DNA from: Bacteroides sp.
GTDB taxonomy: Bacteria > Bacteroidota > Bacteroidia > Bacteroidales > SM23-62
Length of the DNA: 62,531 nucleotides
Reading direction: 5' to 3'
Assembly (NCBI GenBank): GCA_011053095.1
Contig: DRHS01000229.1
Coordinates: forward strand, 1-62,531
The notes beneath the pieces are model-generated. The model saw only the letters and a list, made by a program, of their open reading frames with translations. It was not told the DNA's origin and did no database searches. Positions 28,603-36,169 of this stretch are shown in pieces (the stretch's first letter is position 1; each line of letters opens with the position of its first letter). A program made the translations under genes and the position numbers.

Positions 28603-29799
28603 ATGTCTGCGAAAATATTTCTATTGCTGTTTTGTTTGCCCCTGGCCTTAAATGCCCAAATGCCGAGTGCGGCCAATGCCCAGGAAAAACAGAAATACGA
28701 CATTGCTGCCTTTGTATGGCCTTCCTATCATCCGGATGACCGTGCCAGGATATTCTGGCCCGATGGTATTGGGGAATGGCAAACTGTAATGGCAAATGAA
28801 GCTAAATATGAAGGACATGAACAACCCAGGTATCCTTTATGGGGATACATCAACGAAGCGGATCCCTATGTAGCCGAAATGGAAATCAATGCAGCTGCAG
28901 ACCACGGGGTGAATGTTTTCATTTTCGACTGGTACTGGTACGATGGTCTGCCCTACCTGGAAGGGCATCTGAACGATGGATTTCTGAAAGCCGGAAACAC
29001 CGAAAGAATGAAATTCTACATCATGTGGGCAAATCACGATGTAACAATGACATGGGATAAAAGGAATGCTGGTAAAATAGACAGAAGTGTGAAAATCTGG
29101 CGTGGTGGGGTGGACAGGGAAGAGTTTGAAATTATTGTTCGCAGAATGATTGAAAAATATTTCCACTTGACAAACTATTACAAAGTTGAGGGTAAGCCGA
29201 GTTTTATGATCTATGATCTGCCAACTTTTATCAAAGGCCTTGGTGGAGCAAAAGAAGCAAAGGATGCACTAGATTGGTTCAGGAATGAGGTGAAAAAAGC
29301 AGGGTATCCCGGGCTTGATCTGCAATTAACCCTGCGCCGCAGCGGAAGGTCAATCACCGGTATTGCAGGCGATAATATCGGTACCCAGGAAAAGCTGGTG
29401 AAAGAAATGGATTTTGACGGTGTAACACATTACCAATATATTCATTATTTAAATATTGACAGGGACTACAATGAGATCAATACCGATGTTTATAAGGAGT
29501 GGGAAAAACTTGACGGGGAATTCCAGGTTCCATATTATCCTCATGTTTCTGTCGGATGGGACAACAACCCGCGGTTCGAGATGTTCCGTCCAGGAGTGGT
29601 AAAAAACAATACACCGGAGAATTTTGAAAAAGCCCTGATTGAAGCCAGGAAATTTGTGGATGCACACCCCGCACAGGCGCCATTGATTACCATCAATAGC
29701 TGGAACGAATGGACCGAAACCAGCTATTTGCAGCCCTGTACCCTTTATGGATACGGATACCTGGAAGCCATAAAAAGGGTTTTTGTTGATGGAGAATAA
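28603..29799 (+). CDS. GH99-like (WbsX-type) hydrolase, secreted
   Basis: A 398-residue secreted protein with a signal peptide cleaved near ALNAQ. It is the same family as the protein at 6.1 kb: AFVWPSYHPDDRAR, FIFDWYWYDGLPYLEGHLNDGF, IMWANHDVTMTW, VSVGWDNNPR and INSWNEWTETSYLQP align with it. Catalytic acids probably lie in the WNEWTE stretch and in the barrel strands, but this family is poorly characterised, so I assign no substrate. The ATG at 28603 is chosen because it starts the signal peptide; in-frame codons further upstream lie within the preceding sulfatase gene. Confidence 0.9.
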   Translation: MSAKIFLLLFCLPLALNAQMPSAANAQEKQKYDIAAFVWPSYHPDDRARIFWPDGIGEWQTVMANEAKYEGHEQPRYPLWGYINEADPYVAEMEINAAADHGVNVFIFDWYWYDGLPYLEGHLNDGFLKAGNTERMKFYIMWANHDVTMTWDKRNAGKIDRSVKIWRGGVDREEFEIIVRRMIEKYFHLTNYYKVEGKPSFMIYDLPTFIKGLGGAKEAKDALDWFRNEVKKAGYPGLDLQLTLRRSGRSITGIAGDNIGTQEKLVKEMDFDGVTHYQYIHYLNIDRDYNEINTDVYKEWEKLDGEFQVPYYPHVSVGWDNNPRFEMFRPGVVKNNTPENFEKALIEARKFVDAHPAQAPLITINSWNEWTETSYLQPCTLYGYGYLEAIKRVFVDGE

Positions 29800-29830
29800 A
29801 AATTGAGGAAATTAACAAAGTTTGGAGTCA

Positions 29831-31255
29831 GTGAAATTTAAAATAGTAATAATAGGAATAGCCTGGGCATTCATATCCATCTCATGTCTGGCTCAAAACC
29901 GTCCAAATATTTTAGTTATTTTATCAGACGATATGAGCTGGCATCATCCCGGATTCAATGGCGGTACGGTCTCGACACCGAATCTGGACCGTTTGGCTGA
30001 GCAGGGTACTTCATTGAGCCAGTTTTATGTCCACTCTGTTTGCTCTCCTACGCGAGCTGCTTTCCTGACGGGCCGCTACCCCTTTCGGAACGGTATGGAG
30101 GAACGCTCCCACGGAAATGATGTGGCCGGCATGCTTACGGATGAGCGTACCATGGCAGATGCCCTTAAGGAAGCCGGATACTATACTGGTATCATTGGCA
30201 AATGGCACCTTGGGAACTGGTACAAGCAACATCTTCCCCTGCAAAGGGGTTTCGACTACCAATACGGGTTGTACGGGGCATTGATCTCCTATTATGGAAA
30301 AACGAGAGCTCGATTTTACGACTGGCACAGAAATGAGCAAACCTTACAACAGGATGGGTATTCAACAGACCTGATTGCGGATGAATTCGTAAAGGTTATG
30401 GAGTCTTATGAGAAGGAGAAACCCTTTTTTATGTATGTGCCATTTAATGCCGTCCATTCTCCCCTCGAAGCCCCGGAAGGGATTGTCCAAAAATATAAAG
30501 AGCTGATCCAGGGTTCTTCCGGTAATGTAACAACATATGAATTTAAGAACGGTGATGCCCTGAGGTTTGCCATGCTGGAATCAATGGACACCGCGAAAGG
30601 TAGAATGATAGATGCCCTTGAGAAAAAAGGCGTTCTTGAAAACACTTTGGTACTGTATTTTAACGATAACGGAGGGCCCCGTTATAATCCCCCGTATAGA
30701 GGAGGCAAAAAGGAAAATTATGAAGGCGGTGTGCGTGTTCCCTGCATTTTTTCCTGGCCGGGACATATTCCGGAGGGCAAAACCGTCGATGCTATGATCC
30801 ATGTGACAGATTTGTATCCCACCCTGATCAATGTTTCAGGAGGCTCACTTAAACAGGATTTACCATTGGATGGAATGGACATGTGGGAAACCCTCGTAAA
30901 AGGGAAGAAATCGCCCCGCAAAGAAATCGTGCACAGCCTGCCGGCAGATTTTTCGGATACGGGTACCAAGTCGATCCGGCAGGGGCCTTATAAACTTGTT
31001 GGAGATGAATTGTACAATATCGACAAGGATCCTTACGAGACAGTTGATATTGCAAATGAAAAACAGGAAGTCATGGAAGCTCTACGACGTCGCATAGATG
31101 AACTTGTTGCCGAAAGACGGACACCAGAGGTCCATACGAAGATTACCGAAATAATCCCGGAGCCATTGTTGGTCTTCGGTGAGGAGGAAAATGCTAATGC
31201 TCCGGAATGGCTTGCCCCCTATCTTAAAACATTGATGAAATCAACAAAAAAATAA
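29831..31255 (+). CDS. Sulfatase, secreted
   Basis: Type I sulfatase with a signal peptide cleaved near SCLAQ. Motifs: VILSDDMSWHHPGFNGG, formylglycine signature CSPTR in SVCSPTRAAFLTGRYPFR, GKWHLGNW, and the second metal site YFNDNGGPR. It is about 475 residues, a normal length. No ATG is available at the 5' end: I prefer the GTG at 29831, which has GGAG five bases upstream, over the TTG at 29822. The layout resembles arylsulfatase-A-type enzymes acting on saccharide sulfates. The next sulfatase starts one base after its stop codon. Confidence 0.93.
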   Translation: MKFKIVIIGIAWAFISISCLAQNRPNILVILSDDMSWHHPGFNGGTVSTPNLDRLAEQGTSLSQFYVHSVCSPTRAAFLTGRYPFRNGMEERSHGNDVAGMLTDERTMADALKEAGYYTGIIGKWHLGNWYKQHLPLQRGFDYQYGLYGALISYYGKTRARFYDWHRNEQTLQQDGYSTDLIADEFVKVMESYEKEKPFFMYVPFNAVHSPLEAPEGIVQKYKELIQGSSGNVTTYEFKNGDALRFAMLESMDTAKGRMIDALEKKGVLENTLVLYFNDNGGPRYNPPYRGGKKENYEGGVRVPCIFSWPGHIPEGKTVDAMIHVTDLYPTLINVSGGSLKQDLPLDGMDMWETLVKGKKSPRKEIVHSLPADFSDTGTKSIRQGPYKLVGDELYNIDKDPYETVDIANEKQEVMEALRRRIDELVAERRTPEVHTKITEIIPEPLLVFGEEENANAPEWLAPYLKTLMKSTKK

Positions 31256-31256
31256 A

Positions 31257-32717
31257 ATGATACGAATGAAAAAGCAACTGATTGTAACATTAATGAGTGT
31301 TCTGCTAGTCTCATGCACAGGAGAGGCACAAGACCCTCCCAATATTGTCCTGATCATGGCCGATGACCTGGGAGGAAGGGACCTGCCCGCCTATGGTAAT
31401 CCATTTAACGAAGCACCAAACATTGATAAACTTGCATCCCAAGGAATTCAGTTCAGCAACGCCTATGCAGCCCCTGTATGTTCTCCCACAAGAGCCAGTA
31501 TCCAATCGGGACAGTACCCTGCGAGGGTGGGGATCTTTGATTTTATTACCGGTCACTGGCGGCCATACGAGGAGGTTACAGTTCCGGTTCACAGGGTACA
31601 GCATTTGCCCGATGACATTTTCACCATTGGCGATGCCATGCAGGCGGCCGGCTACAAAACAGGTTATTTCGGTAAATGGCACCTGGGCAATGATGAAGAA
31701 CATTTACCGGGTGCCCGTGGATACGACCAGGCGTACATGTATGCAGGCGGTGGTTTTTACGAACCTAATTTCGTGCCCCAATACAAATCACCTGAAAAAA
31801 AGCGGTTGAGTGATGTACTTACCGATATGGGGACCGACTTTATTAAAGAGAATAAGGAAGAACCTTTCTTTTTATTCATATCTCATTACGATGTGCATGT
31901 TCAGCTGGATGCCGACCGGGATTTGATTGATAAATACCTGGAAAAAGAAAAGGATCCGGATTATGCCTGCAATGCCGTATATGCAGCGATGATTGAGCAT
32001 GTGGACAGGAGTGTTGGTGACATAATGAAGGCCATAGATGAAATGGGACTGGCAGATAATACAATATTTATATTCTTTTCGGATAACGGGGGTGTCGACA
32101 ACCGCTATGATAATATACCCCTCCTGGGCGGCGAGAGTGTAGATGTTTACCCGGATGGACATCCATTGCGCTATATCGCTACTTCCAATGCCCCCCTGCG
32201 GGCAGGAAAAGGCACACTTTATGAAGGAGGCGTCCGTGTTCCCCTGATTGTAAGGTGGCCGGGGAAAGTAAAGCCGGCATCAAAGTCTGAGGCAATCGTG
32301 GCTAGCGTCGATTTTTATCCTACATTCCTTGAATTGGCAAAAGGAAAGAGCCCGGAAAACCAGGTGCTTGACGGGTTCTCAATGCTTCCTGCAATGACTG
32401 AGAATAAGTTTGATCCCGAGCGTGAGGTATTCAATCATTATCCTGTATATCATCACGAGCAACCCATGTCTGCAGTGCGGAAGGGGGATTGGAAGATCGT
32501 GGAAAACCTTGTCTCAGGCGAGTTTGACCTCTACAACTTAAAATACGATGTGAATGAAATGACCGACCTGAAATACAGCTATCCTGAAAAGCTGGAGGAA
32601 ATGAAAACAGTCCTGAAAAAATGGCAACAGGACACCAGGGCTGCCATGCCTGTTCCAAATCCTGAATTTGACACTGATAAAAGATATGAGTGGGGAAAAC
32701 ACCCGGACAGGAGATAA
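31257..32717 (+). CDS. Sulfatase lipoprotein
   Basis: Type I sulfatase of 486 residues with lipobox LLVSC. Motifs: LIMADDLGGRDLPAYGNP, formylglycine signature CSPTR in PVCSPTRASIQSGQYPARVG, GKWHLGND, HYDVHVQL and FFSDNGGVDNRYDN. The C-terminal part (VRKGDWKIVENLV, then LYNLKYDVNEMTDL) is the usual small sulfatase C-terminal subdomain. It sits in an operon with the previous sulfatase and the rhamnosidases, which suggests removal of sulfate before rhamnose release. Confidence 0.95.
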   Translation: MIRMKKQLIVTLMSVLLVSCTGEAQDPPNIVLIMADDLGGRDLPAYGNPFNEAPNIDKLASQGIQFSNAYAAPVCSPTRASIQSGQYPARVGIFDFITGHWRPYEEVTVPVHRVQHLPDDIFTIGDAMQAAGYKTGYFGKWHLGNDEEHLPGARGYDQAYMYAGGGFYEPNFVPQYKSPEKKRLSDVLTDMGTDFIKENKEEPFFLFISHYDVHVQLDADRDLIDKYLEKEKDPDYACNAVYAAMIEHVDRSVGDIMKAIDEMGLADNTIFIFFSDNGGVDNRYDNIPLLGGESVDVYPDGHPLRYIATSNAPLRAGKGTLYEGGVRVPLIVRWPGKVKPASKSEAIVASVDFYPTFLELAKGKSPENQVLDGFSMLPAMTENKFDPEREVFNHYPVYHHEQPMSAVRKGDWKIVENLVSGEFDLYNLKYDVNEMTDLKYSYPEKLEEMKTVLKKWQQDTRAAMPVPNPEFDTDKRYEWGKHPDRR

Positions 32718-32745
32718 TAATAATAACACTTTCAAAACGAAAACA

Positions 32746-35700
32746 ATGAAACAATTTCTGTCCGTATCAAAACTAATCCTGATTTCGATACTAATTGTCC
32801 AATGTTCTCCTTCTGATAAAAATCATCAATCCCTATTTGAAGAAGTTCAATCGGGTTTTATATCCCCCACCGACAGTAATACGCTATGGTGTTACTGGTA
32901 CTGGATCGGCGACGATATATCGAAAGATGGAATTACAAAGGATCTGGAGGCCATGAAAGAGGCCGGTATCGGTGCCGCTTTTATTGGGAATATCAATCCT
33001 GCAGAAAAGGATGGAAACGTGCCTATGCTAAGTGAAGATTGGTGGAGCCACATGGTTCACGCGGTGAACGAAGGTAAACGCATCGGAGTGGATATCGGGT
33101 CTTTTAACTGCCCGGGCTGGAGTATGTCGGGTGGGCCATGGATTACTGCCGACAAGACCATGCGTCACCTTGTTTATTCTGAAACAGGCGTTTCTGGAGG
33201 AAAAAGGGTGGAGATCCGGTTGGATCAGCCAGAATCCGAGTTTCAGGATGTTTATGTGCTGGCATTCCCAAAGATCAGGCAGGAGGAACATTCTTTGAAT
33301 AACTCCAATTCAAGCATTAAGACCACTCCACAGCTTAAAAATGCTGCCGGCTTACTTGACGGAAGCACTGAAACCGGGGTTACATTTAAAGAAAAGGAAT
33401 ACAGCATCCATATCCGTTCAAAGAATCCTATTTCAGCCAGAAGTATTAAGCTAATTCCTTCAGGATATAACATTATTGCAGATTGTGAATTGAAGGCCTC
33501 TGTTGACGGAAAGTTTATAAGCATCCGGGAATTCAAATTAGATCGTCGTGACTACCGAGGGCAGATCGGCCCAATACCACTTGGTCCCCTGGCAGTTTCA
33601 ATTCCTGAAACCAGCTCGAATGAATTTCTGCTGATATTAAAGAATATCCAAACAATAGCTGCTCATGGCGCTACTCTGGAAACACCCACAGGTCTTTCCG
33701 GGATCATAATATCTGAAACAGCGGTTGTCGAAAACTATCTCGGCAAAACCCTGGGCAGAATGCATCCGACTCCGCAGCCGAACTGGAATTCTTATTCCTG
33801 GAAAACATTGCCGGAATGGACTGATAAACAGCTGGTTTTGGCCGGAGATGCAGTACTTGATATTTCCGGCAACATGGATGAATCCGGCAAACTCACCTGG
33901 GATGCTCCGGAAGGAGAATGGACGGTTATGCGCATCGGGATGACCCCAACAGGGGTAAAAAACCATCCTTCCGCTCCACAGGGACGTGGATATGAGGTGG
34001 ATAAAGCAAACCGTGAATTGGTTCGTTTTCATTTTGAACAGTTCATTGGCGAATTTTTGAAACGTATTCCGGAGGAAAGCAAAAGTGCTTTCAAATATGT
34101 AATAGCAGATAGCTATGAAATGGGCTCTCAAAACTGGACCGACGGGTTCGAACAAAGCTTTGAGGAACGTTATGGTTATAATCCCAAAAAATACCTTCCT
34201 GTATTTTCAGGAAGGGTTGTGGGCAGTGTGGCTGAATCCGATCGGTTTTTGTGGGACCTGAGAAGGGCGGTAGCCGACGATGTTGCTAAAAAATACTGTG
34301 GAGGATTGCGCGAAATAGCCAATGAAAACGGCCTGAAACTCTGGCTGGAAAATTACGGACACTGGGGGTACCCATCGGAGTTCCTGATGTATGGCGGACA
34401 AAGCGATCTTATCGGTGGTGAATACTGGAACGAAGGTACCCTGGGAGATATTGAATGTAAAGCCGCTTCTTCGGCGGCACATATCTATGGCAAAAAAACT
34501 ACTTCTGCTGAATGTTTTACTGCCAAAGACCGCACGTATGTGCGTCACCCGGCCATGCTGAAAAGACGCGGAGACTGGAGTCTTACTGAGGGCATTAATC
34601 ATCATGTGCTTCATGTATATATCCATCAGCCGGACGACAACAGGATTCCCGGTGTGAACGCCTGGTTCAGCACTGAATTTAACCGCCATAATACCTGGTT
34701 TAAGCAGGGGAAAACCTATTTTGATTATTTAAGAAGAGCCCAGCACATGTTGCAACAGGGCAATTATGTGGCCGATGTTTGTTATTTTATCGGTGAAGAT
34801 GCGCCCATAATGACCGGTGCTGCCATCCCTGAATTACCCGGAGGCTACTCGTTTGATTATATTAACGCTGAGGTAATCATCAACAGGCTGTCGGTGGAAG
34901 ACGGCAAATTTGTTTTGCCCGACGGAATGAGCTACCGGATGATGGTATTGCCCCAACTGGAAACCATGCGACCTGAATTGATGGCTAAACTGGAACAGCT
35001 GGTTGCAGAGGGAGGAATTATTTACGGACAGGCGCCAAAATCCTCACCGAGCCTTCAAAACTATCCCCAGTGCGATGAACAGCTGAAGTCCCTTGCCGCA
35101 AAGTTATGGGCAGGAGACGAAAAGGTAAAAACCTATGGCAAAGGGGCCGTAGTAGATGGATTGCCTTTGCAGGAAACACTCGATTATTTCAGAATCGGGA
35201 AGGATGTAGATGTAAGTGATGAAGTTTTATGGACTCATCGTTCCCTGGATGGCATGGAGATCTATTTTCTCACCAATCAAAGCGGTGAGGAGATTGCTGT
35301 AAATCCTTCATTCAGGGTGGACGGGCTGAAACCGCAGTTATGGGATGCTGTTACCGGAGAAATGCAAATGATAAACGATTATACGATAGAAAATGGAAGA
35401 ACCATCCTTCCTATGAAAATGGAACCGGACCGAAGCTGGTTTGTTGTATTCACCAATCAAACCAATGACTTGGTCGGGAAAGGCTACCCCTCAAATTCTC
35501 CTGAATACAAATTCGTTCAGTCCATCGATACCCCCTGGACAATTGATTTTGGAAAGGCAAAAACAGCACCCGGCAAGATAACAACCACAGAGTTAACTGA
35601 CTGGACAAAAAGTAAAGATGAAAGGCTTAAATATTATTCAGGGACAGCCAACTATAGAACTGTATTCGATTACAAAAAGACCGATACCAAAGATGTTTTT

Positions 35701-36006
35701 ATTGATTTGGGCAAGGTGGGTGTGATGGCAACCCTTACCCTGAATGGAAAAGAGGTCGGTACAACCTGGATGGATCCTCACCGCCTGAATGTTACGGAGG
35801 CCATTAAAGAGGGTGAAAACAAACTTGAGGTCAAGGTTGTAAACGTATGGAGAAACCGGATTACCGGAGATCAAAAACTGAATAAGGAGGAGCGTACAAC
35901 CTGGTTGCTGGTGGACAATGTTACACCGGAAGAAGAATTGATCCCTTCGGGTTTGATGGGTAAAGTAAGCCTGCAAAACTGCCGGTCTGGTGCTGCAAGG
36001 CAGTAG
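32746..36006 (+). CDS. GH106-type alpha-L-rhamnosidase, lipoprotein
   Basis: A 1086-residue exo-acting glycoside hydrolase like the GH106 family (inverting alpha-L-rhamnosidases). Lipobox LIVQC. Family stretches: WCYWYWIGDDISKDGITKDLEAMKEAGI near the start (given in pieces, WYWIGDDISKDG), NCPGWSMSGGPWI, the core DSYEMGSQNWTDGFEQSF near 460, WLENYGHWGYPSEF near 545, and the C-terminal jelly-roll with TLNGKEVGTTW. The last nine residues (NCRSGAARQ) look unnatural after a normal family end (GLMGKVSLQ), because the reading runs into a sulfatase remnant in another frame at a breakpoint near 35980. Activity is probably intact. Confidence 0.9.
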   Translation: MKQFLSVSKLILISILIVQCSPSDKNHQSLFEEVQSGFISPTDSNTLWCYWYWIGDDISKDGITKDLEAMKEAGIGAAFIGNINPAEKDGNVPMLSEDWWSHMVHAVNEGKRIGVDIGSFNCPGWSMSGGPWITADKTMRHLVYSETGVSGGKRVEIRLDQPESEFQDVYVLAFPKIRQEEHSLNNSNSSIKTTPQLKNAAGLLDGSTETGVTFKEKEYSIHIRSKNPISARSIKLIPSGYNIIADCELKASVDGKFISIREFKLDRRDYRGQIGPIPLGPLAVSIPETSSNEFLLILKNIQTIAAHGATLETPTGLSGIIISETAVVENYLGKTLGRMHPTPQPNWNSYSWKTLPEWTDKQLVLAGDAVLDISGNMDESGKLTWDAPEGEWTVMRIGMTPTGVKNHPSAPQGRGYEVDKANRELVRFHFEQFIGEFLKRIPEESKSAFKYVIADSYEMGSQNWTDGFEQSFEERYGYNPKKYLPVFSGRVVGSVAESDRFLWDLRRAVADDVAKKYCGGLREIANENGLKLWLENYGHWGYPSEFLMYGGQSDLIGGEYWNEGTLGDIECKAASSAAHIYGKKTTSAECFTAKDRTYVRHPAMLKRRGDWSLTEGINHHVLHVYIHQPDDNRIPGVNAWFSTEFNRHNTWFKQGKTYFDYLRRAQHMLQQGNYVADVCYFIGEDAPIMTGAAIPELPGGYSFDYINAEVIINRLSVEDGKFVLPDGMSYRMMVLPQLETMRPELMAKLEQLVAEGGIIYGQAPKSSPSLQNYPQCDEQLKSLAAKLWAGDEKVKTYGKGAVVDGLPLQETLDYFRIGKDVDVSDEVLWTHRSLDGMEIYFLTNQSGEEIAVNPSFRVDGLKPQLWDAVTGEMQMINDYTIENGRTILPMKMEPDRSWFVVFTNQTNDLVGKGYPSNSPEYKFVQSIDTPWTIDFGKAKTAPGKITTTELTDWTKSKDERLKYYSGTANYRTVFDYKKTDTKDVFIDLGKVGVMATLTLNGKEVGTTWMDPHRLNVTEAIKEGENKLEVKVVNVWRNRITGDQKLNKEERTTWLLVDNVTPEEELIPSGLMGKVSLQNCRSGAARQ

Positions 36007-36115
36007 CTGGATTCAGCTTGAAAGCAATACTGATGGCCAGGTGGAATTCTCCTGGGATCGCAAATTAAAAACGGAAGAGGCAAAGGTCTTACTTGGATGG
36101 AGTGGTAATCAAATA
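35984..36115 (+). pseudogene. Sulfatase C-terminal remnant
   Basis: In the frame that starts GLVLQGSSWIQLES, the DNA encodes a stretch that aligns without gaps to the sulfatase at 53 kb (GLVLEGESWVSVEN; then NTDGQVEFSWD against NTTDGKVIVSWD; then VLLGWSGNQ against VLFGWAGGA). It has no start and no sulfatase catalytic part, overlaps the rhamnosidase end in another frame and fades out before the GH78 start. It is best read as the tail of a deleted sulfatase gene left between two rhamnosidase genes. Confidence 0.75.
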
Positions 36116-36169
36116 GGTAGTTTAATAAAAGACAAAACACATTCACAATTACAGACCCGAATTATAACG

